From Moorena bouillonii PNG (lineage in GTDB: Bacteria > Cyanobacteriota > Cyanobacteriia > Cyanobacteriales > Coleofasciculaceae), in contig NZ_MKZS01000001.1 in NCBI RefSeq assembly GCF_001942495.1, forward strand, positions 7,114,437 through 7,178,436: a stretch of 64,000 bases of DNA, read 5' to 3'. The position numbers and the translations under genes are program-made. The notes under the pieces are model-generated. The model was not told where the DNA came from, ran no database searches, and saw only the letters and a program-made list of their open reading frames with translations. Positions 29,076 to 37,861 of the stretch are shown piece by piece. The first letter of the stretch is position 1. Each line of letters starts with the position of its first letter.

Positions 29076-29194
29076 GGTGGGCAGTGCCGAGTAACCCTAT
29101 AACCAGCTTGGTGAATCTGTTTGATGCACTGCCCACCCTACATCAACTACATCAACTCTGTTCCCTGTTCCCTGTTCCCTGTTCCCTGTTCCCT
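29076..29194. repeat. 12-bp inverted repeat plus TTCCCTG heptamers
   Basis: GGTGGGCAGTGC (29076-29087) and GCACTGCCCACC (29126-29137) are perfect reverse complements around a 38-nt loop. TTCCCTG heptamers (29161-29194) follow, ending 25 bp before the MnmD-like start codon. The inverted repeat looks like a cyanobacterial dispersed repeat (GGGCAGTGC class). Confidence 0.75.
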
Positions 29195-29218
29195 CTTACC
29201 CCTACTCCCTACTTCCTA

Positions 29219-30097
29219 ATGCCCGATAAAAAGGTATTCACACCGGAAATGACTGCTGATGGCTCATTCACCTTCTTTTGTTCAGAAATTGGTGAATCCT
29301 ATCACAGCCGACAAGGTGCGATAGAAGAAGCCCAGCTGAAGTTTGTTAAACCTTGCCAACTAGCCCAAAAAGCCCAACAGCCAGTGCTACGGTTATTGGA
29401 TATCTGTTATGGTTTAGGTTACAACACAGCTGCTGCCCTAGCGGAAATTTGGACACACAATCCCCACTGCCATGTCCAACTAGTTGCCCTAGAATTAGAC
29501 TCTACCGTACCACAAGCTGCGATCGCTCAGGGTTGGCTGAATCTCTTTCCCAATCCTATCCCCCAACTATTGGAGGATCTGGCAACTACTGGACTGCTTG
29601 AAACCCAGCAATTGCAAGCTCAACTCTATCTCGGTGATGCCAGAGAGACTATCCAACAGGTGCAACAAGCTAACTTCCAAGCCGATGCTATCTTTCTTGA
29701 CCCCTTTTCCCCACCTAACTGTCCCCAATTATGGACTCTAGAATTTATTCAACACTTAGCCCAATGTTGCTCAGACACCGGTAGACTAGCCACCTACTCT
29801 TGTGCTGCAGCCGTTAGAATTGCCCTGATCACAGCTGGGTTTACGATTGGCTCTACCATTGAAGTGGGAAATCGGCAACCCGGTACTGTTGCTAGCTTTA
29901 CTGAAACTGATTTACCTAGCTTATCAATCCGAGAGCAAGAACATTTGCAAACTCGTGCCGCTGTACCTTACCGAGACCCGAATTTATCAGACTCAGCCTC
30001 GGACATTTTACACCGACGTCGCCTAGAGCAGCAAAACTCTTTACTTGAACCAACCTCCCATTGGAAAAAGCGTTGGTTGAGAGAGCAAAGGGAATAG
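29219..30097 (+). CDS. MnmC/MnmD-like tRNA U34 methyltransferase domain protein
   Basis: SAM-dependent methyltransferase resembling the MnmC N-terminal domain (MnmD), which completes the 5-methylaminomethyl group on wobble uridine of certain tRNAs. Start at the ATG at 29219 (MPDKKVFTPEMTADGS); the open frame upstream is translated heptamer repeat. Motifs: YHSRQGAIEEA, SAM-binding LLDICYGLGYNTAAAL, and the catalytic-type AIFLDPFSPPNCPQLWT. The C-terminal oxidoreductase domain of bifunctional MnmC is absent, as usual in cyanobacteria. 292 aa. The GGGAGTA heptamers start at its stop codon. Confidence 0.88.
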   Translation: MPDKKVFTPEMTADGSFTFFCSEIGESYHSRQGAIEEAQLKFVKPCQLAQKAQQPVLRLLDICYGLGYNTAAALAEIWTHNPHCHVQLVALELDSTVPQAAIAQGWLNLFPNPIPQLLEDLATTGLLETQQLQAQLYLGDARETIQQVQQANFQADAIFLDPFSPPNCPQLWTLEFIQHLAQCCSDTGRLATYSCAAAVRIALITAGFTIGSTIEVGNRQPGTVASFTETDLPSLSIREQEHLQTRAAVPYRDPNLSDSASDILHRRRLEQQNSLLEPTSHWKKRWLREQRE

Positions 30098-30169
30098 GGA
30101 ATAGGGAACAGGGAGTAGGGAGTAGGGAGTAGGGAGTAGGGAGTAGGGAGTAGGGAGTAGGGAGTAGGG
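30090..30169. repeat. Heptamer tandem repeat GGGAGTA
   Basis: About ten units of GGGAATA, GGGAACA then GGGAGTA, beginning over the last codons and stop of the MnmD-like gene. GGCAAAA heptamers follow at about 30247-30280. Confidence 0.88.
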
Positions 30170-30417
30170 TGCGTTAGGGGCGCGCCTTGCCATCATATTC
30201 AACTTCGTAGCCAGTAGCCCCGTAACGCACCACTTTTTAAGACAAAAGGCAAAAGGCAAAAGGCAAAAGGCAAAAGGCAAGACAGGTTTAAGCGATGCAG
30301 TCCCAATTCCCGATTCCCGATTCCCTACTCCCCTCCTATAGTTCAGAATACGGTAATTTTTTACTTAATTAGGAATTAATAACAGTTTAATCCGGAATAA
30401 TACTATTTATCCTTAGG

Positions 30418-30512
30418 AGCAATTCATCTCCCGCTAACCCTACGGGTATAACGGGAGACGGGGCGTATAAAGTGCGGACGCAGGTTCCGCACACAGCCCC
30501 TCATGAATTGCT
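30418..30512. other. Three-way-junction structured element
   Basis: Three nested stems can be drawn directly. Closing stem: AGCAATTCAT (30418-30427) with ATGAATTGCT (30503-30512). Arm 2: CTCCCG (30428-30433) with CGGGAG (30452-30457), and inside it ACCC/GGGT. Arm 3: GGGGC (30460-30464) with GCCCC (30496-30500), and inside it GTGCGGA (30472-30478) with TCCGCAC (30486-30492). It lies 156 bp upstream of tnpB and abuts a palindromic repeat. It could be a transposon end, a structured RNA or a mini-element. No name is assigned. Confidence 0.65.
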
Positions 30513-30610
30513 AGGTGCGCTTTCCGTTCTCCTACGGAGACGCGGGGCGCGTTTCTCCTACGGAGACGCGGGGCGCGTTCGGCGAATTAAATTCGCCACG
30601 GGTCGCACCT
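30513..30610. repeat. Palindromic element with internal duplication
   Basis: Starts AGGTGCGCTTTCCG and ends CCACGGGTCGCACCT, the reverse orientation of the other copies. The middle contains two tandem copies of a block with TCTCCTACGGAGACGCGGGG, which makes this copy about twice the usual length. Confidence 0.8.
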
Positions 30611-30614
30611 CCCC

Positions 30615-30643
30615 TTGACATCTTACACATAACATCTTAAAAT
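30615..30643 (+). promoter_or_regulatory. Sigma70-type promoter of tnpB
   Basis: TTGACA at 30615-30620, a 17-nt spacer and TAAAAT at 30638-30643, ending 24 nt before the tnpB ATG. Spacing and hexamers are close to consensus. An AAAGAG ribosome site precedes the start codon. Confidence 0.6.
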
Positions 30644-30667
30644 GTAAATATATGTCAAAGAGTTAAT

Positions 30668-31864
30668 ATGGTCGAAAAAGCTTACCGTTACCGTTTCTAT
30701 CCAACCCCTGAACAGGAAACTCTGTTGAGGAGGACTTTAGGCTGTGTAAGACTTGTTTACAACAAGGCTTTAGATGCTAGAACAAAAGGTTGGTATGAAC
30801 GTCAAGAACGTATAAGCTACAAGGAAACTTCTTTGATGTTGACAGGATGGAAAAAACAGGATGACTTATTCTTTTTGGGCGACGTCAGTTCTGTGCCCCT
30901 TCAACAAGGATTAAGACATCTCCAAACTGCCTTCACTAATTTCTTTGCAGGTCGGGCTAAGTATCCCAACTTCAAAAAGAAGCGTAATGGTGGTAGCGCA
31001 GAGTTCACTAAATCAGCATTTAAATGGAAAGATGATCAAATCTATCTTGCCAAATGCAAAGAACCTTTAGCAATTCGTTGGAGTCGTCATTTACCTGAAA
31101 GCTGTAATCCAAGTACCGTTACGATCAGCTTAGATCCATCCGATCGGTGGCATATCTCAATTAGGTTTAATGACCACAGAGATTTAAGTTTGCCCTCAAC
31201 GGATCAACAGGTTGGCTTTGACCTAGGAATTTCGAGTTTGATGACAACTAGTAATGGAGATAAAATCCCTAATCCTAAACACTTTAAAAAACTCAAGAAA
31301 ATATTAGCTAAATATCAAAAAGCTTTATCGCGAAAACAAAAAGGATCTAACAATCGTTACAAGGCAAGATTGAAAGTTGCCAGGATACACGCAAAGATCA
31401 AGGACGCTAGACGAGATTTTACTCACAAGCTAACTACTCAACTGGTCAGAGAAAACCAATTGATTGCGTTTGAGGATTTAGCTGTGAAAAACATGGTCAA
31501 AAATCACAAACTAGCTCAAGTAATCAGTGATGCTAATTGGGCAGAAATAATTCGTCAGATTAAGTACAAGTCAGATTGGTACAATCGGAAAGCTGTTTCC
31601 ATTGATAGATGGTTTCCTAGTAGCAAGTTATGCTCTGTTTGTCTAAATCGTGTTGCTTCCTTGCCCTTAAAGATTCGGGAATGGGATTGTCCATCCTGTA
31701 ATACTCACCACGATCGCGATATCAACGCATCAATTAACATTTTGGCGGCAGGGCTTGCCGTGTCAGTCTGTGGAGCGACCGTAAGACCCGAAGAGAGTAA
31801 GTCTCGGAAGGCTGGTGCGAAAAACTCCCCTAAGGGGAGAAAGAAACAGAAACCTAAGTCGTGA
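30668..31864 (+). CDS. tnpB: TnpB-family RNA-guided nuclease (IS200/IS605-IS1341 type), copy 1
   Basis: 398 aa. N-terminal helix-turn-helix-like region (YRYRFYPTPEQETLLRR), then a RuvC nuclease fold with D185 (GFDLGIS), E269 (FEDLAVKN) and D351 (DRDINASIN), all three catalytic residues present. A zinc finger has C322/C325 and C341/C344. The basic tail (KSPKGRKKQK-like) overlaps the expected omega-RNA region. TnpB proteins cut DNA guided by that RNA. No TnpA gene is adjacent, so it is a TnpB-only element. The frame is intact and has a good promoter, so it may be active. Confidence 0.92.
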   Translation: MVEKAYRYRFYPTPEQETLLRRTLGCVRLVYNKALDARTKGWYERQERISYKETSLMLTGWKKQDDLFFLGDVSSVPLQQGLRHLQTAFTNFFAGRAKYPNFKKKRNGGSAEFTKSAFKWKDDQIYLAKCKEPLAIRWSRHLPESCNPSTVTISLDPSDRWHISIRFNDHRDLSLPSTDQQVGFDLGISSLMTTSNGDKIPNPKHFKKLKKILAKYQKALSRKQKGSNNRYKARLKVARIHAKIKDARRDFTHKLTTQLVRENQLIAFEDLAVKNMVKNHKLAQVISDANWAEIIRQIKYKSDWYNRKAVSIDRWFPSSKLCSVCLNRVASLPLKIREWDCPSCNTHHDRDINASINILAAGLAVSVCGATVRPEESKSRKAGAKNSPKGRKKQKPKS

Positions 31865-31916
31865 GTCTTAGGAATCCCCCGCTAGAATTTATAATTTAGC
31901 GGTGGGAGGATGTCAA
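31760..31916 (+). ncRNA. Probable omega-RNA (reRNA) and right end of TnpB element 1
   Basis: In this transposon class a guide RNA spans the 3' end of tnpB and the right end. Here the gene is followed by GTGAGTCTTAGGAATCCCCC, a hairpin CCGCTA...TAGCGG, and the terminal GGGAGGATGTCAA near 31916. Sequence after about 31916 would be the guide. The 5' boundary is a guess from the family. Confidence 0.5.
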
Positions 31917-32058
31917 TCTCCCAATAGATTCATCATTCTTATCCTGAATTCTGAATTCTCTCTCCTGCATCTTTAACAAAACTGCCAATTTATGACATTG
32001 AACTCAGCTCAAGTCTTAGTATGATAGGGATGCAAAGATGGAAGCAAAAAGCTAATCT

Positions 32059-33429
32059 ATGGTTGCAGTAGCAATTCTAGCGGCAGGACGGGGAACTCGC
32101 ATGAAATCTGACCTGCCCAAAGTCTGTCATCGTTTGGGTTCACAAACTCTAGTGGAGCGAGTGATCAACAGTTGTGTTTCTATTAACCCCTCCAGAGTGA
32201 TAGTGATTTGTGGCTATCAGAGTGAACGGGTAAAAGAAAGTCTGAGCGCCTACACCGATGTAGAATTCGTTGAACAGAAAGAGCAATTGGGTACTGGTCA
32301 TGCCGTCCAGCAACTCTTGCCCTACTTGGCAGACGATACCGGAGACTTACTGGTCTTAAATGGTGATGTTCCCTTGTTGCGTCCCGATACCATTAAACGA
32401 CTATTAGAAAGCCATCAAGCCCATAACAATGGCGCTACGATCCTAACTGCCCATTTGCCCAATCCCACCGGCTATGGACGGGTTTTCTGTGATAGTAACA
32501 ATCAGCTGCAACAGATTGTGGAACACCGGGATTGTACTGATGCTCAAAAGCAAAATAACCGCATCAATGCTGGTGTCTATTGCTTCAACTGGTCTCAATT
32601 GGCTTTGGTCCTACCAAAACTGTCTGCGGATAATGACCAAAATGAGTATTACCTAACGGATGCGGTTACCATGGTTAATCCAGTAATGGCAGTGGATGTG
32701 GAAGTAACCCACGAAATTCTCGGGATTAATGACCGTAAACAGCTGGCCATGGCTGAGCAGATTTTGCAAGAGCGGGTTAAGGATAGCTGGATGAAGGCAG
32801 GGGTGACATTAATTAACCCAAACAGTATCACCATTGATGACACTGTCCAATTGCAACCTGATGTCATCATTGAGCCCCAAACTCATTTGCGGGGTAAGAC
32901 GGTGATTGGTGCTGGTAGCAGGATTGGCCCAGGGAGTCTGATTGAAAATAGCCAGTTGGGTGACAAGGTGACCGTGCTATATTCAGTGGTAAGTGATTCT
33001 GTGGTTCAAGATGGCACCCGTATTGGTCCGTATTCCCATCTTCGGGGTAATGCCCAAGTAGGAGAATCCTGCCGTATCGGAAATTTTGTGGAACTGAAAA
33101 ATACTCAGATAGGCGATCGCACTAATGCCTCTCATCTATCTTATTTGGGAGATGCTACCCTAGGGTCAAGAGTGAATATTGGCGCAGGTACCATTACAGC
33201 CAATTACGATGGTGTTAAAAAGCATAAAACCCAGATAGGCGATCGCACTAAGACTGGTTCCAATAGTGTGCTGGTGGCACCACTAACTTTAGGAGAGGAT
33301 GTCACTGTGGCAGCTGGTTCTGTGGTTACCAAGGATGTGCCAAACGATAGCTTGGTGATTGCTCGTAGTAGAAATCAGGTCGTTAAACCCGGTTGGCGAT
33401 TAAAGACCACTGAAGATGCCAACAGCTGA
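32059..33429 (+). CDS. glmU: Bifunctional GlmU (N-acetylglucosamine-1-phosphate uridylyltransferase / glucosamine-1-phosphate acetyltransferase)
   Basis: Makes UDP-N-acetylglucosamine for peptidoglycan and lipopolysaccharide. 456 aa, normal length. N-terminal uridylyltransferase: [16 protein letters not shown] (nucleotide loop, about residues 6-22), [23 protein letters not shown]-terminal left-handed beta-helix of hexapeptide repeats ([29 protein letters not shown]-type, [13 protein letters not shown]) carries the acetyltransferase, with [20 protein letters not shown] intact. The ATG at 32059 begins directly at the Rossmann-like fold. Two HIP1 sites lie in the C-terminal repeats. Monocistronic and essential. 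Confidence 0.97.
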   Translation: MVAVAILAAGRGTRMKSDLPKVCHRLGSQTLVERVINSCVSINPSRVIVICGYQSERVKESLSAYTDVEFVEQKEQLGTGHAVQQLLPYLADDTGDLLVLNGDVPLLRPDTIKRLLESHQAHNNGATILTAHLPNPTGYGRVFCDSNNQLQQIVEHRDCTDAQKQNNRINAGVYCFNWSQLALVLPKLSADNDQNEYYLTDAVTMVNPVMAVDVEVTHEILGINDRKQLAMAEQILQERVKDSWMKAGVTLINPNSITIDDTVQLQPDVIIEPQTHLRGKTVIGAGSRIGPGSLIENSQLGDKVTVLYSVVSDSVVQDGTRIGPYSHLRGNAQVGESCRIGNFVELKNTQIGDRTNASHLSYLGDATLGSRVNIGAGTITANYDGVKKHKTQIGDRTKTGSNSVLVAPLTLGEDVTVAAGSVVTKDVPNDSLVIARSRNQVVKPGWRLKTTEDANS

Positions 33430-33585
33430 GCAAGGATAAGGGATGGCCGTGAGTTGATCAGGTTGTTCGCAAATGACCTAAATTGGGTGTTTCAAGAGGG
33501 GCAATAGGGGTAACAGAAGTAAGAAGGAGAAGCAAATGACTAAAGACTGCGATAATAATTGTTGAGGGAAAATTGAGCTTGCCCT

Positions 33586-35559
33586 ATGACCTGGGAAATT
33601 GCTTCTGTTGTTGCTAAATCTGTTGCCCCTATTTTAGGGATAAAAATTCAAACTAGGCTAACTCCTGCCGACATTAACAAAGCAGTAGAGCAAGGACTCA
33701 AAGCTGCCCTAATGCGAGAAGAACCTTTGGCACCAGAGCAGCGCCTTTTCTATTACTCTGCTCCTGATGCGATCGCGTTTTTTCTGGAAGACTTTTTCCA
33801 AGATAGGGAAGTACAGGAGGAATTACACAAACCCCTCCAAGAGGAGCACAAAGCACCATTAACCTCTTTGCTTGTGGAGAAATTTAAGCAGGTAGCCTCA
33901 AACTATGCCCCCACTCAACCACAAGATAGTTTTATCCTTCCCTGGATGGAAACCTTTGTCAAGACTTATACTGATAAAACCAGCACTTATTTACAATTTC
34001 AACTAACTAAGGAAAACTATTTCCAGCAAATTTCCCACAGGATTGATCATGTTAAGTTTGCTGGGATGTTGGTAGCGACCCAGCATGGAAACCATTCCCT
34101 TAAGCTTGACCAAATTTTTGTCATGCCTGAGGTGGAAGTGTTACATCCTCCCAGTAGTCAGCGACCGGTAGAGTCGCGGGTTTTTCACCCTCAGGTAGCA
34201 TTACCCGGTAAGCAATGGCAACCATTGCCCATGCAAACGGTTAAAAAAACTCTTGCCCAATATTTATCAGCCGTAAAAACCTGGCAGGTTACCTCTGCTA
34301 AATCCCGAAACGTCATGTTACTGGGTGCGCCTGGTTCAGGTAAAACCACCTTAATGAATTATGTTGCTGTCATGTTAGCCCAGAAGCAACCAGAAGCAAT
34401 GGGGTTAGCGCCAGATCTTGACTGGCTGCCGATTTTAATTGATATTCGGGATTGGGTCGAGTATTCAGATATCAGTATTCTAGACTATGCACGGCAGTTT
34501 GCTGAAAAAACCCTATTGGTGAAATCCCTGCCTAAAGGTTTCTTTGAACATTGGCTGGAGGATGGACGAACATTGATTTTGCTCGATGGGCTTGATCAAG
34601 TCACAGAACCAGCCAAAGGTGAGCAAGTCGTAGGTAAAATTAAGGATTTTATCCAGCAATTTCCTAACAATTGGGTAATTATAACCTGCGATAATTCCAG
34701 TTACCATAACTCAAATTTTATCTGGGAGTTTTACAGGAACGAAGAATTTTATCGCTATCAAATTAAGTCCTTTGATGACAGTCAAATAGAGGAATTTATT
34801 CAGCGCTGGTACTATAGTCAGATTCAAGACAAAGCAGAAGCACAACGACTTAAAGAAAGCCTGAGCAAAGTGCTATATGAGCATCAGCAGATTAGACGCC
34901 TGGCACGAAACCCCCTATTGTTGACAATTATTACCCTAATTCACCGCTATCATTTCCGATTGCCTTTGGAGCGCTATCAGCTTTATGACCAGGCAGTAGA
35001 CCTGTTATTAACCTCCTGGGATAATAAACCAGATATTAGTCCAGATATTAGTAATAATCAGAAGCTGAAATATCTGGGATTGAATGATTGCAGACGATTG
35101 ATGGAACGTCTCGGGTATTGGATGAATATCCAGGAGAGTAAAACGGAGAAAGAAGGTAGGATAGTAATTAATCGAGATGAACTGATTGCTTGGTTTGGTA
35201 GAGAAATTAAAAACCTGAAACAGATTCAGTTATACGAGGCCAAGGCAGAGGCAAAACGGTTGGTTAATTTGATTAGCGTTCGCGTAGCGGCTCGTACCGA
35301 GCATCGCGTAGCGGCTCCAAAGGAGCATCGCACTGGCATTTTAACACAACAAGGGTTGGATGGTTACGCCTTTATCCATAAAATCTTTCAAGATTATCTG
35401 TGTGCTCAAGAAATTAACTATCAAGCCGATAATGAAGAAAATTTTGAGATTATCCTTAATCATATCCAAGACTATCTCCATGACTCCCACTGGCAAGACG
35501 TGTTGCTGCTACTAATTGCTCAGCTTAAACCAAAAAAAGCCGCGAAAGCAATTCAGTAA
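33586..35559 (+). CDS. NACHT-domain NTPase, N-terminal part of a broken NACHT-HEAT gene
   Basis: 657 aa up to a TAA at 35557-35559. An N-terminal helical region of unknown function (1-220) precedes the NACHT P-loop NTPase: Walker A GAPGSGKTT (247-255) and Walker B LILLDGLDQ (330-338), then winged-helix-like sequence to LTQQGLDGYAFIHKIFQDYLCAQEI. Bacterial NACHT proteins often act in defence or signalling, but no such role is shown here. Two in-frame 24-bp units insert VAARTEHR and VAAPKEHR between NLISVR and TGILTQ (35281-35328). The reading frame continues after TAA into HEAT repeats, so this was one longer gene. The shorter product may still be made. Confidence 0.82.
   Translation: MTWEIASVVAKSVAPILGIKIQTRLTPADINKAVEQGLKAALMREEPLAPEQRLFYYSAPDAIAFFLEDFFQDREVQEELHKPLQEEHKAPLTSLLVEKFKQVASNYAPTQPQDSFILPWMETFVKTYTDKTSTYLQFQLTKENYFQQISHRIDHVKFAGMLVATQHGNHSLKLDQIFVMPEVEVLHPPSSQRPVESRVFHPQVALPGKQWQPLPMQTVKKTLAQYLSAVKTWQVTSAKSRNVMLLGAPGSGKTTLMNYVAVMLAQKQPEAMGLAPDLDWLPILIDIRDWVEYSDISILDYARQFAEKTLLVKSLPKGFFEHWLEDGRTLILLDGLDQVTEPAKGEQVVGKIKDFIQQFPNNWVIITCDNSSYHNSNFIWEFYRNEEFYRYQIKSFDDSQIEEFIQRWYYSQIQDKAEAQRLKESLSKVLYEHQQIRRLARNPLLLTIITLIHRYHFRLPLERYQLYDQAVDLLLTSWDNKPDISPDISNNQKLKYLGLNDCRRLMERLGYWMNIQESKTEKEGRIVINRDELIAWFGREIKNLKQIQLYEAKAEAKRLVNLISVRVAARTEHRVAAPKEHRTGILTQQGLDGYAFIHKIFQDYLCAQEINYQADNEENFEIILNHIQDYLHDSHWQDVLLLLIAQLKPKKAAKAIQ
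35281..35328. repeat. Two 24-bp repeat units inserted in frame in the NACHT gene
   Basis: The unit is CGCGTAGCGGCTC, four variable bases, then GAGCAT, repeated twice. It adds exactly sixteen codons to the NACHT protein without breaking the frame. The flanking protein sequence (NLISVR / TGILTQQ) reads naturally when the insert is removed. Confidence 0.75.
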
Positions 35560-36511
35560 ATTTTAAATCACGACAGTGAGTATGAGTCTTGGTTACATCG
35601 GGATTTATTATTTGCTGCCACTTGCATTAGCGAAAATCCTCAACCCTTGAAGATAGCAGATAATTCCCTACTGCAAGAAATTTTAGCAGCATTAGTTACC
35701 CTAGCAGCCAGTGATTCACGGCGAGTTGGTTACCAAATTCATCAGCAGGTCTTTCAAATCCTATCCGACTTGAATCAGACTGAGATTAAACTTGACCTTT
35801 TACAACTATTGAAAGATAGAGCAAACTCTCAGAAAGATACACAATCCCAGGAAAGCCAAGTGGAATTAGGGCAAAACCAATTAGGGCAAAACCAATTAGG
35901 GCAAAACCCGACAGTCATTAAAACCTTTTTGGCAGGGCTAGAGGATAATAATAATACCGTGCGTCACCAGGCCAGTGAGATATTAACTAGTGATAGATTA
36001 ACTAGTGATAGTTTAAATAAATTAGACTCTCCTGACTATTATCTCACTACTTTCGATTACACTAGTCTTCCAAAAAATCCTCAAAACTCATCACTAAGTA
36101 CTATTCTCAGATTAGACAATACTTCAGAAAGCTTAGTAAATAAACTGCTGAGCTGGCTAAAAGATGACGATGCTACCGTTCGTTCTGAAGCAGCTTTAGC
36201 ATTAGGTGAATTGGGTCAGGTTTCTGAGCCAGTCGTGAATAGCTTGTTGATGCGGTTAAACGATAAAAATTCTCGTGTTCGTTACTCCAGTATCTGGGCA
36301 TTGGGCAAATTGAAGCAGCGTGGTAAAACCGTTGTGAGTGCGTTATTGACAAGGCTAAACGATCAAAATTCTCGTGTTCGTTGCTTGAGTGCTTCAGTGT
36401 TGGGTAAATTAGACCAGCCTACTCAAGCTGTAGTCAGTGCTTTAGTCACATCCCTCAAAGATCAAGATTCTGATCTCCGTTGTGCCGCTGCTACTGCTTT
36501 AGGTCAGTTAG
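35560..36511 (+). pseudogene. HEAT-repeat part of the broken NACHT-HEAT gene (before the TnpB insertion)
   Basis: In the same frame as the NACHT part, directly after its stop codon: ILNHDSEYESWLHRDLLFA, then a 15-bp tandem repeat giving LGQNQLGQNQLGQNP (about 35868-35912). Four HEAT-like units of 33 residues each follow (for example LLMRLNDKNSRVRYSSIWAL). Frame and repeat period are intact, which suggests a single point change made the TAA. The last unit stops after ALGQL where the TnpB element begins at 36512. Internal TTG/ATG codons could allow separate translation, for example from 35647, but no ribosome site is convincing. Confidence 0.78.
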
Positions 36512-37861
36512 TTGACACTCCCCGGTCTAAAGACGCGGGGATTCTTTGTTCACAGACTCGACTTGCTCAACCAGGCCAGAGCCAGGAAGAGTAGAGGCCA
36601 AATCTCCCAAAGCGTTCGGATCTAGGATCCAAGTTCCTGTGTGCCCCACAGTACTTAAGGCTCTTTTTAGGATGTTGATTGCAGCATTATAATCTCTATC
36701 AAGCCTGCAACCACACTTACATACATGGGTTCTAGTCGATAAAGACTTTTTCACTACTTCACCGCACCTAGAACAATTTTGGCTAGTATAAGCAGGATTA
36801 ACTGCAACAGTTACCTTCCCGAACTTAATACCAAACTGTTCCATCCATTTCCGAAACTGATACCAACCTGCATCATTAATTGACTTGGCAAGACAATGGT
36901 TTTTGACCAGATTTTTGACCCTCAAATCTTCATAAGCGACCAGATCGTTAGACCGGATTACGCAACGTGCCAGTCTCTTGGCATGTTCCTCACGCTGCCT
37001 ACTTATTTTGAGGTGTGTTCTACCTAGTTTATTAATAGCTTTCTTACGGTTAGCAGAGCCTTTCTTTTTTCGGGAAACCCGACGTTGATAAAATTTTAGA
37101 CGCTTTTCTCCAGTCCGATAAAACCGGGGGTTAGGTTCAGCGTTCCCAACGGAATCAGTATAGAAGTCCTTTAGTCCGACGTCTAATCCAATAGCGCTCC
37201 CAGTTGGCTCCAGTTCTTCCGCTATGTCAACTGAAACACAGAACTGGACATAGTATCCATCGGCTCGACGGACTATCCTAACCCTCTTGATTTGCTTCGC
37301 GGTCTCGCGCCACAAGTCCCATGTACCTTTGAGCTTGAGTTTCCCAATTCCTTTCTTGTCAGTGAAGGTGATTGACTTTTTATCAGGGGATAATTTCCAG
37401 CCTGATTGTTTGTATTCGACTGACCTGCCACGTTTTTGGAATTTAGGAAAACCCTTTTTACCAGGTACCTTCTTCTTGCAGTTGTCATAGAAACGGCCAA
37501 TCGATGACCATGCTCTTTCAGCAGCAGCTTGTCGAGCGGTAGAGTTTAATTCATTAGCAAATGGGAACTGTTTAGCTAATATTTTGCAATATTTGCTAAG
37601 GTCGTATTTTCCCGTCCCTTTATTATCCATCCATAGACGAATGCAAGAGTTTCGGATAAATCTAACTGTCCGGATAGCTTCATCAATGGCTTGATACTGG
37701 GACTTTTTGCCTTTAGCTTTAAACTCTAATATGATCATCGGATATCGACCCTTTCCGTTACTCTTTTAGAGTACCACATTTAGCGAAAACTATCAGGACA
37801 TATCTCAGAAAAGCCGTCCTAGAAGGACGGGGCTTTAAACCCATACATAATTTTTGGTAAT
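36512..37861 (-). mobile_element. IS1341/IS605-type TnpB element inserted in HEAT array
   Basis: Right end at 36512: on the minus strand it finishes CGGGGAGTGTCAA, with the hairpin CCCCGCGTCTTTAGACCGGGG. The left end is near 37857-37861 and has a hairpin with AAAGCC and GGACGG...arms (about 37808-37836). The 10-bp sequence GGTCAGTTAG flanks the element at 36502-36511 and 37862-37871. If the left boundary follows a TTAC target, the element ends at 37856 instead. Confidence 0.8.
36527..37738 (-). CDS. tnpB: TnpB-family RNA-guided nuclease, copy 2
   Basis: 403 aa, clearly diverged from copy 1 (different N terminus MIILEFKAKGKKSQYQ and spacing). RuvC residues D186 (GLDVGLK), E270 (YEDLRVKN) and D349 (DRDYNAAIN) are present. 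The zinc finger is C322/C325 and C340/C342. The CDS reaches to within 15 bp of the right end, so the guide RNA must overlap its 3' part. No TnpA. The frame is intact. It lies antisense in the HEAT array it disrupts. Confidence 0.92.
   Translation of the reverse strand: MIILEFKAKGKKSQYQAIDEAIRTVRFIRNSCIRLWMDNKGTGKYDLSKYCKILAKQFPFANELNSTARQAAAERAWSSIGRFYDNCKKKVPGKKGFPKFQKRGRSVEYKQSGWKLSPDKKSITFTDKKGIGKLKLKGTWDLWRETAKQIKRVRIVRRADGYYVQFCVSVDIAEELEPTGSAIGLDVGLKDFYTDSVGNAEPNPRFYRTGEKRLKFYQRRVSRKKKGSANRKKAINKLGRTHLKISRQREEHAKRLARCVIRSNDLVAYEDLRVKNLVKNHCLAKSINDAGWYQFRKWMEQFGIKFGKVTVAVNPAYTSQNCSRCGEVVKKSLSTRTHVCKCGCRLDRDYNAAINILKRALSTVGHTGTWILDPNALGDLASTLPGSGLVEQVESVNKESPRL

Noticed and set aside
33430..33585. 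Small gene between glmU and the NACHT gene
   Set aside because: Only 156 bp, no ribosome site and no conserved frame.
35557..35559. Programmed stop-codon readthrough between NACHT and HEAT parts
   Set aside because: No known readthrough context is visible, and the gene is further broken by a TnpB element, so simple mutation is more likely.
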